This document shows positions 46,040-57,028 of a stretch of 64,000 nucleotides of DNA, one piece after another (position 1 is the stretch's first letter; each line of letters opens with the position of its first letter). A model generated the notes under the pieces. That model worked only from the letters and a program-made list of their open reading frames with translations, was not told where the DNA came from and did not search any database. The translations under genes were made by a program, and so were the position numbers. Source of the stretch: Orientallactaga sibirica (Eukaryota; Chordata; Mammalia; Rodentia; Dipodidae); NCBI GenBank assembly GCA_036365145.1, contig JAEOAD010000034.1, positions 17,079,501 through 17,143,500 of the forward strand, given 5' to 3'.

Positions 46040-47180
46040 AAAGTTCCTAAATTATTTTTCTTTTATATGAGAACAAGACATACACACTGCGAATGAGCAA
46101 GGGTGATATGAATTTTTAAGTTTCATCCTGATTTTAATGAAACAATAATAAAAGTGTTTGTAATATTCAGGATTAATGTGGAAAAGGGGTCAGTTTGAAT
46201 TTTAGAAAAGAATCTAAATCAAATCATAGCATCTTGAGCTAATGTAAAGAAGTGTTCTATTGAGTCATTGCAGCATTCTGATTGCAAAGTCCTCAAATGT
46301 GCTGAGTGATAAAAGGTAAGACATCAACACAGGATTTCAGGCATCTTTCCTTGATCCCTCATCCCCAGGATTATCCCTTCAGTTGGGTGGATGAGGCCTG
46401 TCTTAGTGGGTTGCTTTGCACGCTACTCGTTGTGTGTTGTGCTATAAACACAAGCCCTTCTATTAATTTCAAATGATGCATTTCTATCTCTGGCTATGAA
46501 TAAAACAGATCAATGCCACCCGCATGTTTTATTGGACCTCCTGTGTAATGAATCTGTAGAGAGACAGCCAGCAGGATGGAGTTGACATGCAGATGAGATT
46601 TGTAAGTGAGGACATATTGATTATTTCCATCTCAACTCAGGCAGTAATTCCACCAACTCCACTTCCCCTGTTTGAGCTCATTATTTATGCCATAAAAACA
46701 CTATCTCAATGATAATAACAGGCTTCATTTACAAGCCAGAACATAAAGTATCAGCGCTTAAGTTTTTCAGGAAGTAGAGGGAGAGAGAAATTTAAAATCC
46801 CCTAAAGAGATACATACCTGCCAAGGCTTATCTTGTGGCTTTTTTTTTCAGTCAAAAAGCAAGAATAAGATCAGGGACTGGATTGCCAGGCTCCTTGTTG
46901 ATAACCCTTTATCAATAACTCTAGACATGCACAAGGGTTGGATGTGTGGCATCCTCCGGACTTTATCCATGGTGAACACTGCTGTCATTTATTTACTCTT
47001 ATTATTTTTGTATATATGTGTGTGCATATATGTGTCTATGGGGTATGTATGTGTGTGTGTAAATAAGTGCACATGTGTCAAGGAAACATGTATAGGTTGA
47101 GGACAAGCTCTTCTTCTTCTTTCTTCTTTTTTCATAACTTTTAAAATATTTTATATGTGTATATTTAATCTCACCCCATC
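46040..47180. other. Unique sequence, no gene
   Basis: 46260-46790 is the longest block here with balanced composition and no repeat phrases. I see no ORF of interest. TG-rich microvariation lies at 47010-47062. Confidence 0.45.
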
Positions 47181-47185
47181 TCTCA

Positions 47186-47386
47186 TTTTTTTGTTGTTTT
47201 TGTTTTGCTTTTCAAGATAAGATCTCACTCTAGTCCAGGCTGACCTGGAATTCACTATGTTACTATATAGTCTTATGCTGGCTTTGAACTCACAAGGACT
47301 CTCTTCTCTTTTGATTTTTCTGTTTCTCCCTTTCATTGCTGTAGGTATGTTGGGGTTAAAGTCACATGTACTACTTTGCATACAGC
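47186..47386 (-). mobile_element. B1 SINE, antisense, with internal extra sequence
   Basis: 'caagataagatctcactcta', 'gctgacctggaattcactat', 'gctggctttgaactcaca', then about 50 bp of unrelated pyrimidine-rich DNA before 'tgttggggttaaagtcacatg'. Confidence 0.75.
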
Positions 47387-47494
47387 TTTACTTGGATGCT
47401 GAGCACTATTAAAGTTGGGTTGGCAGGCTTTCAAGTCACTGCCTTTAACTACCTACCCATTTCTCTGGTCAAGAATACTATCTTACTAAACATA

Positions 47495-47509
47495 TAAATT
47501 TATTTATTT

Positions 47510-47548
<39 letters not shown>

Positions 47549-47552
47549 TTTT
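47495..47552. repeat. (TTTA)n microsatellite
   Basis: About twelve TTTA units. They probably derive from the tail of the old antisense B1-like SINE to the right (47553-47680). Confidence 0.93.
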
Positions 47553-47680
47553 TGTAATATCTCATTCTATAGCCAAGACTGGCCCATAACTTACTCTGTA
47601 CAACAGGTTAGTTTAGAACTCATAGTCCACTTTTCTTTACCTTCTGAGTACTGAAATTACTTGCAAACAACCCCAGTTCC
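47553..47680 (-). mobile_element. Old B1-like SINE, antisense
   Basis: 'atctcattctatagccaaga', 'gtttagaactcatagtccac' and 'ttctgagtactgaaattac' keep the order of reversed B1 landmarks with heavy decay. Confidence 0.55.
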
Positions 47681-47857
47681 ATTTTCAGACCTCTGGATTT
47701 TACTGTGTGCTCCACTGCCTAGGCTCAGTATGTGAAGATCCTCTTAGGCAGTGTCCTTTTGATTTTAAAATTGGAAAGTCTCACCAAACCAAAGGAAATC
47801 AGTTCAGACACTAAATAATTCCTTGAGGTAGAATTTTATTTTTATTTTTTTTTTTTA

Positions 47858-48056
47858 ATTTGAGACAGAGAGAGAACGAGAGGGAGGGGGGGGGTAGAGA
47901 GAATAGGTGCATCAGGGCCACTAGCCACTGTAAATGAACTGCAGATACATGTGCCACCTTGTGCATCTGGCTTATCTAGGACCTGAAGAATTGAACCTGG
48001 GTCTCTAGTCTTCACAAGCAAGCATCTTAAACACTAAGCCATTTCTCCCTCCCTCA
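47858..48056 (-). mobile_element. B2 SINE, antisense
   Basis: A GA/GGG-rich tract, 'tgtgccaccttgtgcatctgg', 'gaattgaacctgggtctcta' and 'taagccatttctccctccc'. Ordinary (non-variant) subfamily. Confidence 0.92.
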
Positions 48057-48171
48057 AGGTAGTATTTTAAATGGAATATTTTGTTACTTGACATGACATG
48101 TGTGCATGGTAATTCATTTAATACATTTGTAATTCCCAGTATTAGGAAATTCCAATACAGAAGTGAGAGTG

Positions 48172-48508
48172 AATCTCTGGTTGTCAACTTGACAGGATTT
48201 AAACTCACTATGGAGAAACATCTCTTGGTATATCCCTAAAGGATAGTCATGATTAAGTTTATTGATGTGGGAAGACCCACCTTACCTGGGTAGCACCACA
48301 CCCTGGTCAAGATTCTCTAAAATATATATATATGAGCTTTCTGAGCACAAACATTCATCATTGTCTGTGTCTTCACTGTGGACTGAATATAAGCTGCATC
48401 AAGCTCCTTAAGCTGTCATGATGAACTTTAACCTAAAATAAATCCTTTGTTCCTCAATTGCTTCTTCTCAGTTATTTGCTCTTAGCAATGAGAAAATAAC
48501 TAATACAA
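48172..48508 (+). mobile_element. Solo LTR-like element, family A, copy 2
   Basis: 'ctggttgtcaacttgacagg', 'attgatgtgggaagacccac', 'cattgtctgtgtcttcactg', 'aacctaaaataaatcctttg' and the end 'agaaaataactaataca' align with 35920-36290 through its length. Each has an AATAAA-like signal near the right end. Confidence 0.6.
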
Positions 48509-48652
48509 TAGGTAATCCCATTTAGGTCATTAATTAAAGTGTACAGAGTTTCCTTGTTTTGCTTCTGGAAGCAATAAAGTTTTCCCAGTTAGATAAGTCA
48601 CGGACCCTGCAATCAAATATCTCATGGAGGTGTCAATAATGCAATAAGAATC

Positions 48653-48735
48653 ATGCTCTATCATACCCTACAATACCATATCATAAGATATCATACAATA
48701 CCACAGCACAGCACTTCACTCTATACCATACCATG
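48653..48735. repeat. Degenerate ATACC/ATCATAC low-complexity repeat
   Basis: Imperfect repetition of 'ataccatatcata', 'ataccacagcaca' and 'ataccataccatg'. No family recognised. Confidence 0.6.
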
Positions 48736-49184
48736 GAGTAAACCTAAGAATAGACAGCCCAAGGGCATCCAAGAAATAATGACAGTAGGGACAAATTCAG
48801 AGACTTCTGGAATATATAACTCCTTTAGCTGGAAGTTGTATTAGTAATCTTTTCTGTTGCATATATGTACATTTAAATGGTAATTTACATAAGTGCCAGA
48901 GTAATATTTTTAAGGAAAACTGGGAAATTATCTGTGTATGGAAGTAAAATAAGTGGCAATAGGTCATTATCTTATACAAGGTAAATTCTATTAATGCCAC
49001 ACTGTATATTTTATAACTTTGGCTAGATTTTACTTATGTAAGTAGTTATATATTTCACATACTATTTTACCAACATATTTGCCAGCTAAAGGCATGTCAT
49101 GAGTCTCTCATTGTATCAGTGTGCATTTTTCTCCATCATTCTAATGACTAATATTTTTTTCTATTATAGGGATATTTCATGCCT

Positions 49185-49302
49185 CACTCCAGATGCATGT
49201 GCCACCTTGTGAATCAGGCTTTATGTGGGTACTGGGGACTCTAACTTGGGTCTCTTGGCTTTGTAGGCAAGTGTTTAACTGATAAGCTATCTGTCCAGCC
49301 CT
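49185..49302 (-). mobile_element. B2 SINE, antisense, truncated
   Basis: 'cagatgcatgtgccaccttg', 'aatcaggctttatgtgggta' and 'taagctatctgtccagccc'. The tail half is missing. Confidence 0.88.
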
Positions 49303-49421
49303 GTAACTATTTTTCTAACATTAAACACTTAGCATTGAAAAGGTCCTCTTTGCTAAAAACATTATTATAATGAGTATCCTAAAAAGTAACTATTTATTCA
49401 CACTTATGTTGACTGCTTTAG

Positions 49422-49422
<1 letters not shown>

Positions 49423-49458
<36 letters not shown>
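49423..49458. repeat. poly(A) tract
   Basis: About 36 A bases at the left edge of the region similar to MaLR internal sequence. Confidence 0.93.
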
Positions 49459-49460
<2 letters not shown>

Positions 49461-49596
49461 TCTGGGCCTTCTCTCCAGCCTGGAATAAAGTACTAAATAG
49501 ATTGGCATTGTTCTTATAGAGAGATACAACAGCATCATCTTTGAGAAATGTTCCATCAATCTTTTTGCCTAACAGTGGTATAGGCATGTGATTTTT

Positions 49597-49643
49597 TAAA
49601 TATTTTTATTTTTATTTTTATTTTTGGAGAGAGACAGAGAGAG

Positions 49644-49689
<46 letters not shown>

Positions 49690-49905
49690 AGACAGAGATG
49701 GGCACGCCAGCAGTGTCTCAGCTGCTGCGAATGAAATCCAGATGTGTGTGCTCCCTTGTGGTGAAGTGCGGCATTGCGCCCTTGTATCACTTTGCATCTG
49801 GCTAAACATGGGACCTGGAGATTGGAACCGCTGGAGATTGGAACCAGCATTCTTAGGCTTAGGAGGCAGGTGACTTAACCCCTAAGCCATCTCTCCAGCC
49901 CTAGC
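49597..49905 (-). mobile_element. B2 SINE, long variant subfamily, antisense
   Basis: Long GA tract (49625-49687), 'gcatctggctaaacatggga', two copies of ggagattggaacc (49817 and 49833) that are reversed B-box-like motifs, and 'taagccatctctccagccc'. A perfect 12 bp target duplication, catgtgattttt, lies at 49585-49596 and 49906-49917. Confidence 0.93.
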
Positions 49906-50379
49906 CATGTGATTTTTATAGGCAGATAGTTCATTGACAAGCAGAGTTGATGGGTAGTCCTTGATTAACTGACCACATAGCTTTAGGTTGTGAATATAAA
50001 TATTTGGAGGTATTCTGACTGCATTTATGGGTGTGTCCCAGGTGTGCAGGACACAGCCATATTCTTAATCCAGGGACAAAATAAATCATAGCCTTGAAAA
50101 GCAGGTTACTTCTCCAATCAACACTCTTTCCAAAGTTTGCATTTCTAACAGTCTTTCCTCAGGCATCTTCTCCATTGTTTTAATATAAAGCAGTTGTCAG
50201 GCCACCTTCCTTCCACCTTCCTTAAGATTGCTAATGTGTTTGACAATAGCAGCTCAGTAATCTAAAACCAGTCTCAGTGCCTAATTTTAACTTGCTTCAG
50301 GTTTTCCAACTTAAAATCTTAAAATCTCAGTCCGATATCTTTAGCCAAGAACATCAGTCCATTACAAATTTAAGTTTGA

Positions 50380-50673
50380 TCAAACACTCTGGGCCTGGAT
50401 AGCAGAATGTAGCCATCCCTTATGCCAGTAGCCCAATTCCAACAAAGTTCTCTGCCATCTTTCCTTCCCCTTAGAAAGCTCATAAGCCAAGCCTCGAAGT
50501 TCAATACTGTCTGCACTTAGCATTCTCAAACTCTCATCAGAATAGTCCATAAAACTTGGCTTACCACTCCAGAAGGCATCTTCAGTTGCAAGCACCAAGT
50601 CCATGCCCATTCCTCCAAAACAAAGGTTCCAAAAGACGAATATCCACACGGTCAGGTTCATCTCACCCCACAC
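50380..50673 (-). pseudogene. Internal-region reading frame of the MaLR (relic)
   Basis: A 97-codon open frame beginning close to the primer-site region on the minus strand. Its middle shares the 'Y-S-D-E-S-L-R', 'L-S-A-D-S-I' and 'Y-E-L-S-K' motifs with the frame at 13418. No pol-like motif is present. Function unknown; I treat it as retroelement coding debris. Confidence 0.4.
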
Positions 50674-50691
50674 TCCTCGGTACCACTTTAC

Positions 50692-51085
50692 TTTAGCAGA
50701 CAGTTTCAGGTTCGCTGAGATGAACTTCCAGACCGGGCACAGTTATGGAGGAAGGGATATTATTTATTGAAGCTTACAGATCCAGGGGAAGTTCCATAAT
50801 GGCAAGAGAAGCAGCCTGCTCTCCACAGGGCCAAGCAGAGAGAGAGAGAAACCAACCAGCCACCACAGCACACAGAGCAAAACTACAGCCAAAAGGTCAC
50901 ACAGCACACTTCAGGAACTCCTGCTAGGCACATTGGCATATCTTTACAATGGAATCTCAAACCCACACCATTAACACCTTAAGACCGGCCCCCAGTGACA
51001 TTGCCTCTAGCAAGGTGATTGCAGATGCAAACTATAACTAGTAAAACACTGAATATATTGGGGGACATATATTCAAACTACCACA
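50692..51085 (-). repeat. 5' LTR of a MaLR (ORR1-like), antisense
   Basis: The minus strand begins TGTGGTAGTTTGAATATATG and contains 'cttcaataaataatatccc' as poly(A)-signal context. The body includes 'gccggtcttaaggtgttaat'. Its left edge is less certain because the terminal bases 'tttagcagac' do not give a clean CA end. Confidence 0.75.
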
Positions 51086-51089
51086 GGGT

Positions 51090-51580
51090 GTTAGTTGGAG
51101 ACAAGGTGAAAACAGTGAATTTGGAGCAAGTGAACCATATAAGAACATCATGTTAATTTTTTCTTTTAATTTTTTAACAATGATCACATAGAGACAAATG
51201 TTTTAAATTGGGTTTTATTGTTATCATCATTTTTAAAACATAATGAAAAATGAGTCCAAACCATTCCCAGGTACACTGTGAGAAAGAAGTTACTCCAACA
51301 TTGATCTGGTTCTGTTCCATGAATGTTATCAGTTTGTAGAAATAGACATACCATTCCTGAAAATAATTGAGCTCCTTAAGTATCATTTGTGAACTAGTAA
51401 AACTACTAAAACTAAATAATGTCTTTGCTCTGAATTTGTGTTTAACAAATTTCTTGAACGTCTTTATTCTTTGCACATACTTGTGATTTGGGGTAGAGGA
51501 CAAAGTATGACTCCTATCTCTGGAGATAAAATAGAACAGTATTGGCCTATTCCTACTTTTTATTTAGGCTGTATCTTCTT
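51090..51580. other. Unique AT-rich sequence
   Basis: No repeat recognised. A 109-codon antisense ORF at 51174-51503 has no motif and low-complexity hydrophobic or aromatic content. Confidence 0.4.
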
Positions 51581-51589
51581 CTTTTTCTG

Positions 51590-51985
51590 TATACATGCAT
51601 ATATGTGGGAATACAGTATATATGTGAGTGTACAGCTATGTGTGTACACTTGTATGTATGTGTGTGCGCATGGATATGTGTGATGGTAAATCTAAGAATA
51701 CATGAACATAGACATCAGAGGTTGATATCAAGGATCTTCATCACTCACTCCCCACCTTCTTCTTTGAGACAGAGTCTCTCATTATATCTAGAACTCACCA
51801 GTTCATGTAGAAAAACCAGCCGTTCAGCCCCAGGAATTCCTTGTCTCTGCCTCCCCAGACTTGAGATTAAAGGCACATGCCACCATGCCCAGCATTTTAT
51901 GTAGTTACTGGGGATCTGATCATGGGTCTTCATGTATGCATGATAATTCCTTTACCCACTGAGCCATCTTCTCAGCCCTCATATT
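51590..51985 (-). mobile_element. B4/RSINE-like composite SINE, antisense
   Basis: 'tgtgtgcgcatggatatgtg', 'gagacagagtctctcattat', 'attaaaggcacatgccacca' and 'cactgagccatcttctcagc' follow the reversed order of the tRNA-7SL composite. The overlapping ORF at 51542-51904 is inside it. Confidence 0.6.
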
Positions 51986-52409
51986 CTCTTGAATGTATTA
52001 TTTTAAAAATTGGGCATTCATGCCTCAGCTTCTTCCTTTTGGTTTTTAAGGTGCTGACTGAATGAACATCTCCACAGAAGCACAATGTGCTTGCAATGAC
52101 CTAAAGATATATTTTGGGAGCTCAAGGAAGTAAATCAGCTTGTTATCAACAACAACAACAACTAAATACTGCTTTTTAAGGTTGAGTTTTGTCCTTGTCT
52201 TTTTCATCACCTATGAACTGAAGAAGGTGAGGATGTTCTGCTCTTTGGAAAATTCCTCATAACTCAGCACTTAAAATTGGGTAATTTAATTAGCCAATTA
52301 TCGATTTGCTACCCACAAAGCTGCAAAATATTCTCACCATAAATATGAGTATATATGCAGTATATACATAAGAAATAGAAATATTCTTTTAAAGGTTATG
52401 CTGAGATGC

Positions 52410-52711
52410 TGTTGTAGTCAGCTTCACATTGCTGAGATGAACTTCCAAACCAGACACATTTTAAGGGAGGAATGGATTTATTGAAACATACAGATCCATA
52501 ATTGTGAAAGGTGCTGGTCCATCTTCACACCACCACAAAACGAGCATACTCCAGGAACCCAGAGTAGAGCTCAAGCTCTCTGCATACCTGTAGGCTGGAA
52601 TTCAGATCCATCCCCAGTAACATACCCCCTTCCCAGCAGGAGTCTGTCTGCTACACATTCAATTTACATAACACCTGATTCTATCAGGGAACATAAAATT
52701 AAACTACCACA
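52410..52711 (-). mobile_element. Solo MaLR-type LTR, antisense
   Basis: + strand 'tgttgtagtcagcttcacat ... aaactaccaca', so on the minus strand TGTGGTAG...CTACAACA. It shares 'ctgagatgaacttccaaacc' and 'acagatcca' with the LTR at 50692. Its right part (52524-52711) is repeated at 54774-54961 because the tandem duplication begins inside it. Confidence 0.7.
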
Positions 52712-53120
52712 GTTGGGGAAGATAGCTCAGCTATTAGGTGCACTTGATGCTCAGTCATGAGGGTTCAAGAGACCCTGAGACTACCAAGAGTTCATTCAGT
52801 TCCTCAGCACACATGACAACAGCTGGACATGAGCAGTCTGTAACTCCAGTCCTGTGAAGGACAAAGACTAGAGAATCTCTGGGGCTTGCTTAGTGAAAAA
52901 CAAAATAAACAAACAAAAACTAATGAAAAAATAAACTCTAGGTTAGATGAGAGATTTGCTTCAAGGAAACGGGAGCATTAGTAAAAAAAGAAAGCATACT
53001 GCATTCTCCTCTGGCCTATGCAAGTATACACACAGGCCATGTGCATATGCATGAACACCAACCACATACACATAAAACCAGCCAAACTACATATACACAT
53101 GCCACAAATAAATAAAATAA
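52712..53120 (+). mobile_element. B4/RSINE-like composite SINE (copy 1)
   Basis: 'ttggggaagatagctcagct', 'agctggacatgagcagtctg', 'gagaatctctggggcttgct' and a CA-rich tail 'tgcatatgcatgaacacc' match the forward order of the composite seen reversed at 51590. The second copy is at 54962-55370. Confidence 0.55.
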
Positions 53121-54016
53121 AAAGTGCACATTTTTATATGACCTCTTAAGAAGTATTTTTACAAATTTATAATCACATACATAGTTACAGAAGATTTTCT
53201 CAGTCATTTCTACTATGCAGTATTCTCAAATTCTGATCTATTCTGACAAATGACAGATAATATCTCATTAAAACTTTAATTGCTTTTTCTTAATTACATG
53301 TGAGATTGTGCTCTTTTTCATGTTTATTTGCCATTTGTATGATGCTTTTAGCAGCATGCCTGCTCAACTTCTTTTCACATCTTTCTATGAGGTCATTTAT
53401 CTTTCTTTTATTGATTTTCCAAATCTCTTTGCATATTAATAAAGTATTCAGGTTTTCCCTGTATTGTGTACTGTGAATAATTTCTCCATTTATTACTTAT
53501 TTTGTGATTAGGTGTAGGCCTTTTTGTCTTTTTGTTAATTATCATATGTTAAATTTTAAATTACTTCCATGACATGCATATTGAATTATTACTGACCAAA
53601 TGAGCCTTAAGAGCAGCTATCATTTAGAACAAAGAATGGAAATACTGGAACACAGAAATGAATTCAAAGATTGTAGTCATTTGGTAAGTGAACAATACTA
53701 CTGTAATATAAAAGAAATGAGAAATATATGAGTATGAAATCCTCCAGAACATGTGCACTCGTAAGGGAAAACCAAAGATCAGTAGAAATTAAGAAGGGTG
53801 ACATTCTAAGCCTAAGCAAACTGTCAAATGGGAAAATGATAAATGCATCTTTCTTCTTTCTAGTCTTCCACATAATGTTTTAATCAGCAAATGGAAACAA
53901 TTCTATTTTCTTTTTCTTTCTAGTTATGAGATGCCTATCATATTTTCTTATCTCTTTAGAGAATGAGTCATTGACTAGTTCAATATTGACAAAATAATAT
54001 AATGGAAGTTTATCCT

Positions 54017-54232
54017 GGGCTAGAGAGATGGCTCAGTGGTTGAAGGTGCTTGCTTGCAAGACCTGTCAGCCTGGGTTCTATTCCCCAGTATCCACATAGA
54101 GCCAAAAGGAAAATGTGGCTCCTGTATTTGGAGTTAGTTTGCAGTGGCAAGAGGCCCTTGAGCACCCATTTTCTGTCTCTTTCTTTCTTCTCTTTCTTTC
54201 TCTGCTTCTCTCTCTCTCTCTCAAATAAATAA
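54017..54232 (+). mobile_element. B2 SINE (copy 1)
   Basis: 'gggctagagagatggctcag', 'gcttgcttgcaagacctgtc', TC-rich tail and 'caaataaataattataat'. It abuts the following B1 directly. Its duplicate is at 56267-56482. Confidence 0.9.
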
Positions 54233-54375
54233 TTATAATATCACACTCTTTTAATCCCAACATTGGGAGACAGAGGTAGGAGGATCGCCATGAATTCGAG
54301 GCCACCCTGAGACTACATAGTGAATTCCAGATCAGCCTGGGCTAGAGCGAGACCCTACCTCAAAAAAAAAAAAAA
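54233..54375 (+). mobile_element. B1 SINE, 5'-truncated (copy 1)
   Basis: 'actcttttaatcccaacatt', 'gagactacatagtgaattcc', 'agatcagcctgggctagagc', then 15 A. The duplicate at 56483-56629 has 19 A. Confidence 0.9.
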
Positions 54376-54594
54376 AGTTTACCTCTAGTATAATGTCAGT
54401 TTTCAAAGCATGGTTATTTTATTTATAAATAAATTAATATAAATATTTATTAACCTCTTATAGTATTACTTTTCAATTTTTTTCTCAAAGTAGTAATGAC
54501 ACATTTGTGAATATTTAATATTTTTCTCTCACTGAGACTAAAATCACCATGAAGACATGAATTGTGTATGTTTATGCTTGCTTTCTAATCATTT

Positions 54595-54667
54595 AGGTGT
54601 CGGAGGTTTAACCCAGGACCTTGTATTGCTGGGTAAATGCTCTACCACTGAGCCATGTATAGCTGAT
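54595..54667 (-). mobile_element. ID-like SINE, antisense (copy 1)
   Basis: 'gtgtcggaggtttaacccag', 'gaccttgtattgctgggtaa' and 'atgctctaccactgagccat' are the reverse complement of an ID element, a tRNA-Ala-derived rodent SINE. The B-box ('ggttaaac' in reverse) is mutated. The duplicate is at 56846-56918. Confidence 0.65.
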
Positions 54668-54773
54668 GGTTTTCACGGAGTATTGTGTATAACAAAAAGA
54701 CTGCACATGCCAGGTGTCCAGTAATGCTTTTACATGAATGGAGGGTCCTATTCTTGTTTGAATATTCTTTTAA

Positions 54774-57028
54774 TTCACACCACCACAAAACGAGCATACT
54801 CCAGGAACCCAGAGTAGAGCTCAAGCTCTCTGCATACCTGTAGGCTGGAATTCAGATCCATCCCCAGTAACATACCCCCTTCCCAGCAGGAGTCTGTCTG
54901 CTACACATTCAATTTACATAACACCTGATTCTATCAGGGAACATAAAATTAAACTACCACAGTTGGGGAAGATAGCTCAGCTATTAGGTGCACTTGATGC
55001 TCAGTCATGAGGGTTCAAGAGACCCTGAGACTACCAAGAGTTCATTCAGTTCCTCAGCACACATGACAACAGCTGGACATGACCAGTCTGTAACTCCAGT
55101 CCTGTGAAGGACAAAGACTAGAGAATCTCTGGGGCTTGCTTAGTGAAAAACAAAATAAACAAACAAAAACTAATGAAAAAATAAACTCTAGGTTAGATGA
55201 GAGATTTGCTTCAAGGAAACGGGAGCATTAGTAAAAAAAGAAAGCATACTACATTCTCCTCTGGCCTATGCAAGTATACACACAGGCCATGTGCATATGC
55301 ATGAACACCAACTACATACACATGAAACCAGCCAAACTACATATACACATGCCACAAATAAATAAAATAAAAAGTGCACATTTTTATATGACCTCTTAAG
55401 AAGTATTTTTACAAATTTATAATCACATACATAGTTACAGAAGATTTTCTCAGTCATTTCTACTATGCAGTATTCTCAAATTCTGATCTATTCTGACAAA
55501 TGACAGATAATATCTCATTAAAACTTTAATTGCTTTTTCTTAATTACATGTGAGATTGTGCTCTTTTTCATGTTTATTTGCCATTTGTATGATGCTTTTA
55601 GCAGCATGCCTGCTCAACTTCTTTTCACATCTTTCTATGAGGTCATTTATCTTTCTTTTATTGATTTTCCAAATCTCTTTGCATATTAATAAAGTATTCA
55701 GGTTTTCCCTGTATTGTGTACTGTGAATAATTTCTCCATTTATTACTTATTTTGTGATTAGGTGTAGGCCTTTTTGTCTTTTTGTTAATTATCATATGTT
55801 AAATTTTAAATTACTTCCATGACATGCATATTGAATTATTACTGACCAAATGAGCCTTAAGAGCAGCTATCATTTAGAACAAAGAATGGAAATACTGGAA
55901 CACAGAAATGAATTCAAAGATTGTAGTCATTTGGTAAGTGAACAATACTACTGTAATATAAAAGAAATGAGAAATATATGAGTATGAAATCCTCCAGAAC
56001 ATGTGCACTCGTAAGGGAAAACCAAAGATCAGTAGAAATTAAGAAGGGTGACATTCTAAGCCTAAGCAAACTGTCAAATGGGAAAATGATAAATGCATCT
56101 TTCTTCTTTCTAGTCTTCCACATAATGTTTTAATCAGCAAATGGAAACAATTCTATTTTCTTTTTCTTTCTAGTTATGAGATGCCTATCATATTTTCTTA
56201 TCTCTTTAGAGAATGAGTCATTGACTAGTTCAATATTGACAAAATAATATAATGGAAGTTTATCCTGGGCTAGAGAGATGGCTCAGTGGTTGAAGGTGCT
56301 TGCTTGCAAGACCTGTCAGCCTGGGTTCTATTCCCCAGTATCCACATAGAGCCAAAAGGAAAATGTGGCTCCTGTATTTGGAGTTAGTTTGCAGTGGCAA
56401 GAGGCCCTTGAGCACCCATTTTCTGTCTCTTTCTTTCTTCTCTTTCTTTCTCTGCTTCTCTCTCTCTCTCTCAAATAAATAATTATAATATCACACTCTT
56501 TTAATCCCAACATTGGGAGACAGAGGTAGGAGGATCGCCATGAATTCGAGGCCACCCTGAGACTACATAGTGAATTCCAGATCAGCCTGGGCTAGAGAGA
56601 GACCCTACCTCAAAAAAAAAAAAAAAAAAAGTTTACCTCTAGTATAATGTCAGTTTTCAAAGCATGATTATTTTATTTATAAATTAATTAATATAAATAT
56701 TTATTAACCTCTTATAGTATTACTTTTCAATTTTTTTCTCAAAGTAGTAATGACACATTTGTGAATATTTAATATTTTTCTCTCACTGAGACTAAAATCA
56801 CCATGAAGACATGAATTGTGTATGTTTATGCTTGCTTTCTAATCATTTAGGTGTCGGAGGTTTAACCCAGGACCTTGTATTGCTGGGTAAATGCTCTACC
56901 ACTGAGCCATGTATAGCTGATGGTTTTCACGGAGTATTGTGTATAACAAAAAGACTGCACATGCCAGGTGTCCAGTAATGCTTTTTACATGAATGGAGGG
57001 TCCTATTCTTGTTTGAATATTCTTTTAA
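54774..57028 (+). repeat. Tandem duplication, copy 2 (2255 bp)
   Basis: Directly abuts copy 1. It starts at 'ttcacaccaccac', the interior of the LTR, and ends at 'aatattcttttaa', after which unique DNA ('agtttaaataaag') follows. The five extra bases are four A in the B1 tail and one T near 56981. Confidence 0.95.
56267..56629 (+). mobile_element. B2 plus B1 pair (copy 2)
   Basis: Duplicate of the pair at 54017-54375. One substitution ('gctagagaga' for 'gctagagcga') and a longer A-tail. Confidence 0.9.

Larger units (their letters stand above)
49459..50691 (-). mobile_element. MaLR internal region, antisense, split by a B2
   Basis: It adjoins the LTR at 50692 and shares protein-level and nucleotide similarity with the internal region of the + strand MaLR at 13304-14586. 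No second LTR is found on its left, so the element is truncated. A primer-site-like stretch next to the LTR, 'accccacactcctcggtacc' (50666-50685), is an altered tRNA-Leu site. Confidence 0.65.
52524..54773 (+). repeat. Tandem duplication, copy 1 (2250 bp)
   Basis: Aligned base by base with 54774-57028 I count seven substitutions and two homopolymer length changes, about 99.7% identity. It holds part of a solo LTR, a B4-like SINE, a B2, a B1 and an ID-like SINE. Copy 1 keeps the LTR's left half immediately outside the unit, so it marks the original left flank. Confidence 0.95.

Noticed and set aside
51174..51503. 109-codon antisense ORF
   Set aside because: No recognisable domain, no splice or promoter context, and amino-acid content typical of AT-rich chance frames.
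53016..55457. Repeated ORFs of identical sequence in two places
   Set aside because: Their repetition is explained by the 2.25 kb tandem duplication, not by a gene family. The frames are in SINE tails and unique AT-rich DNA.
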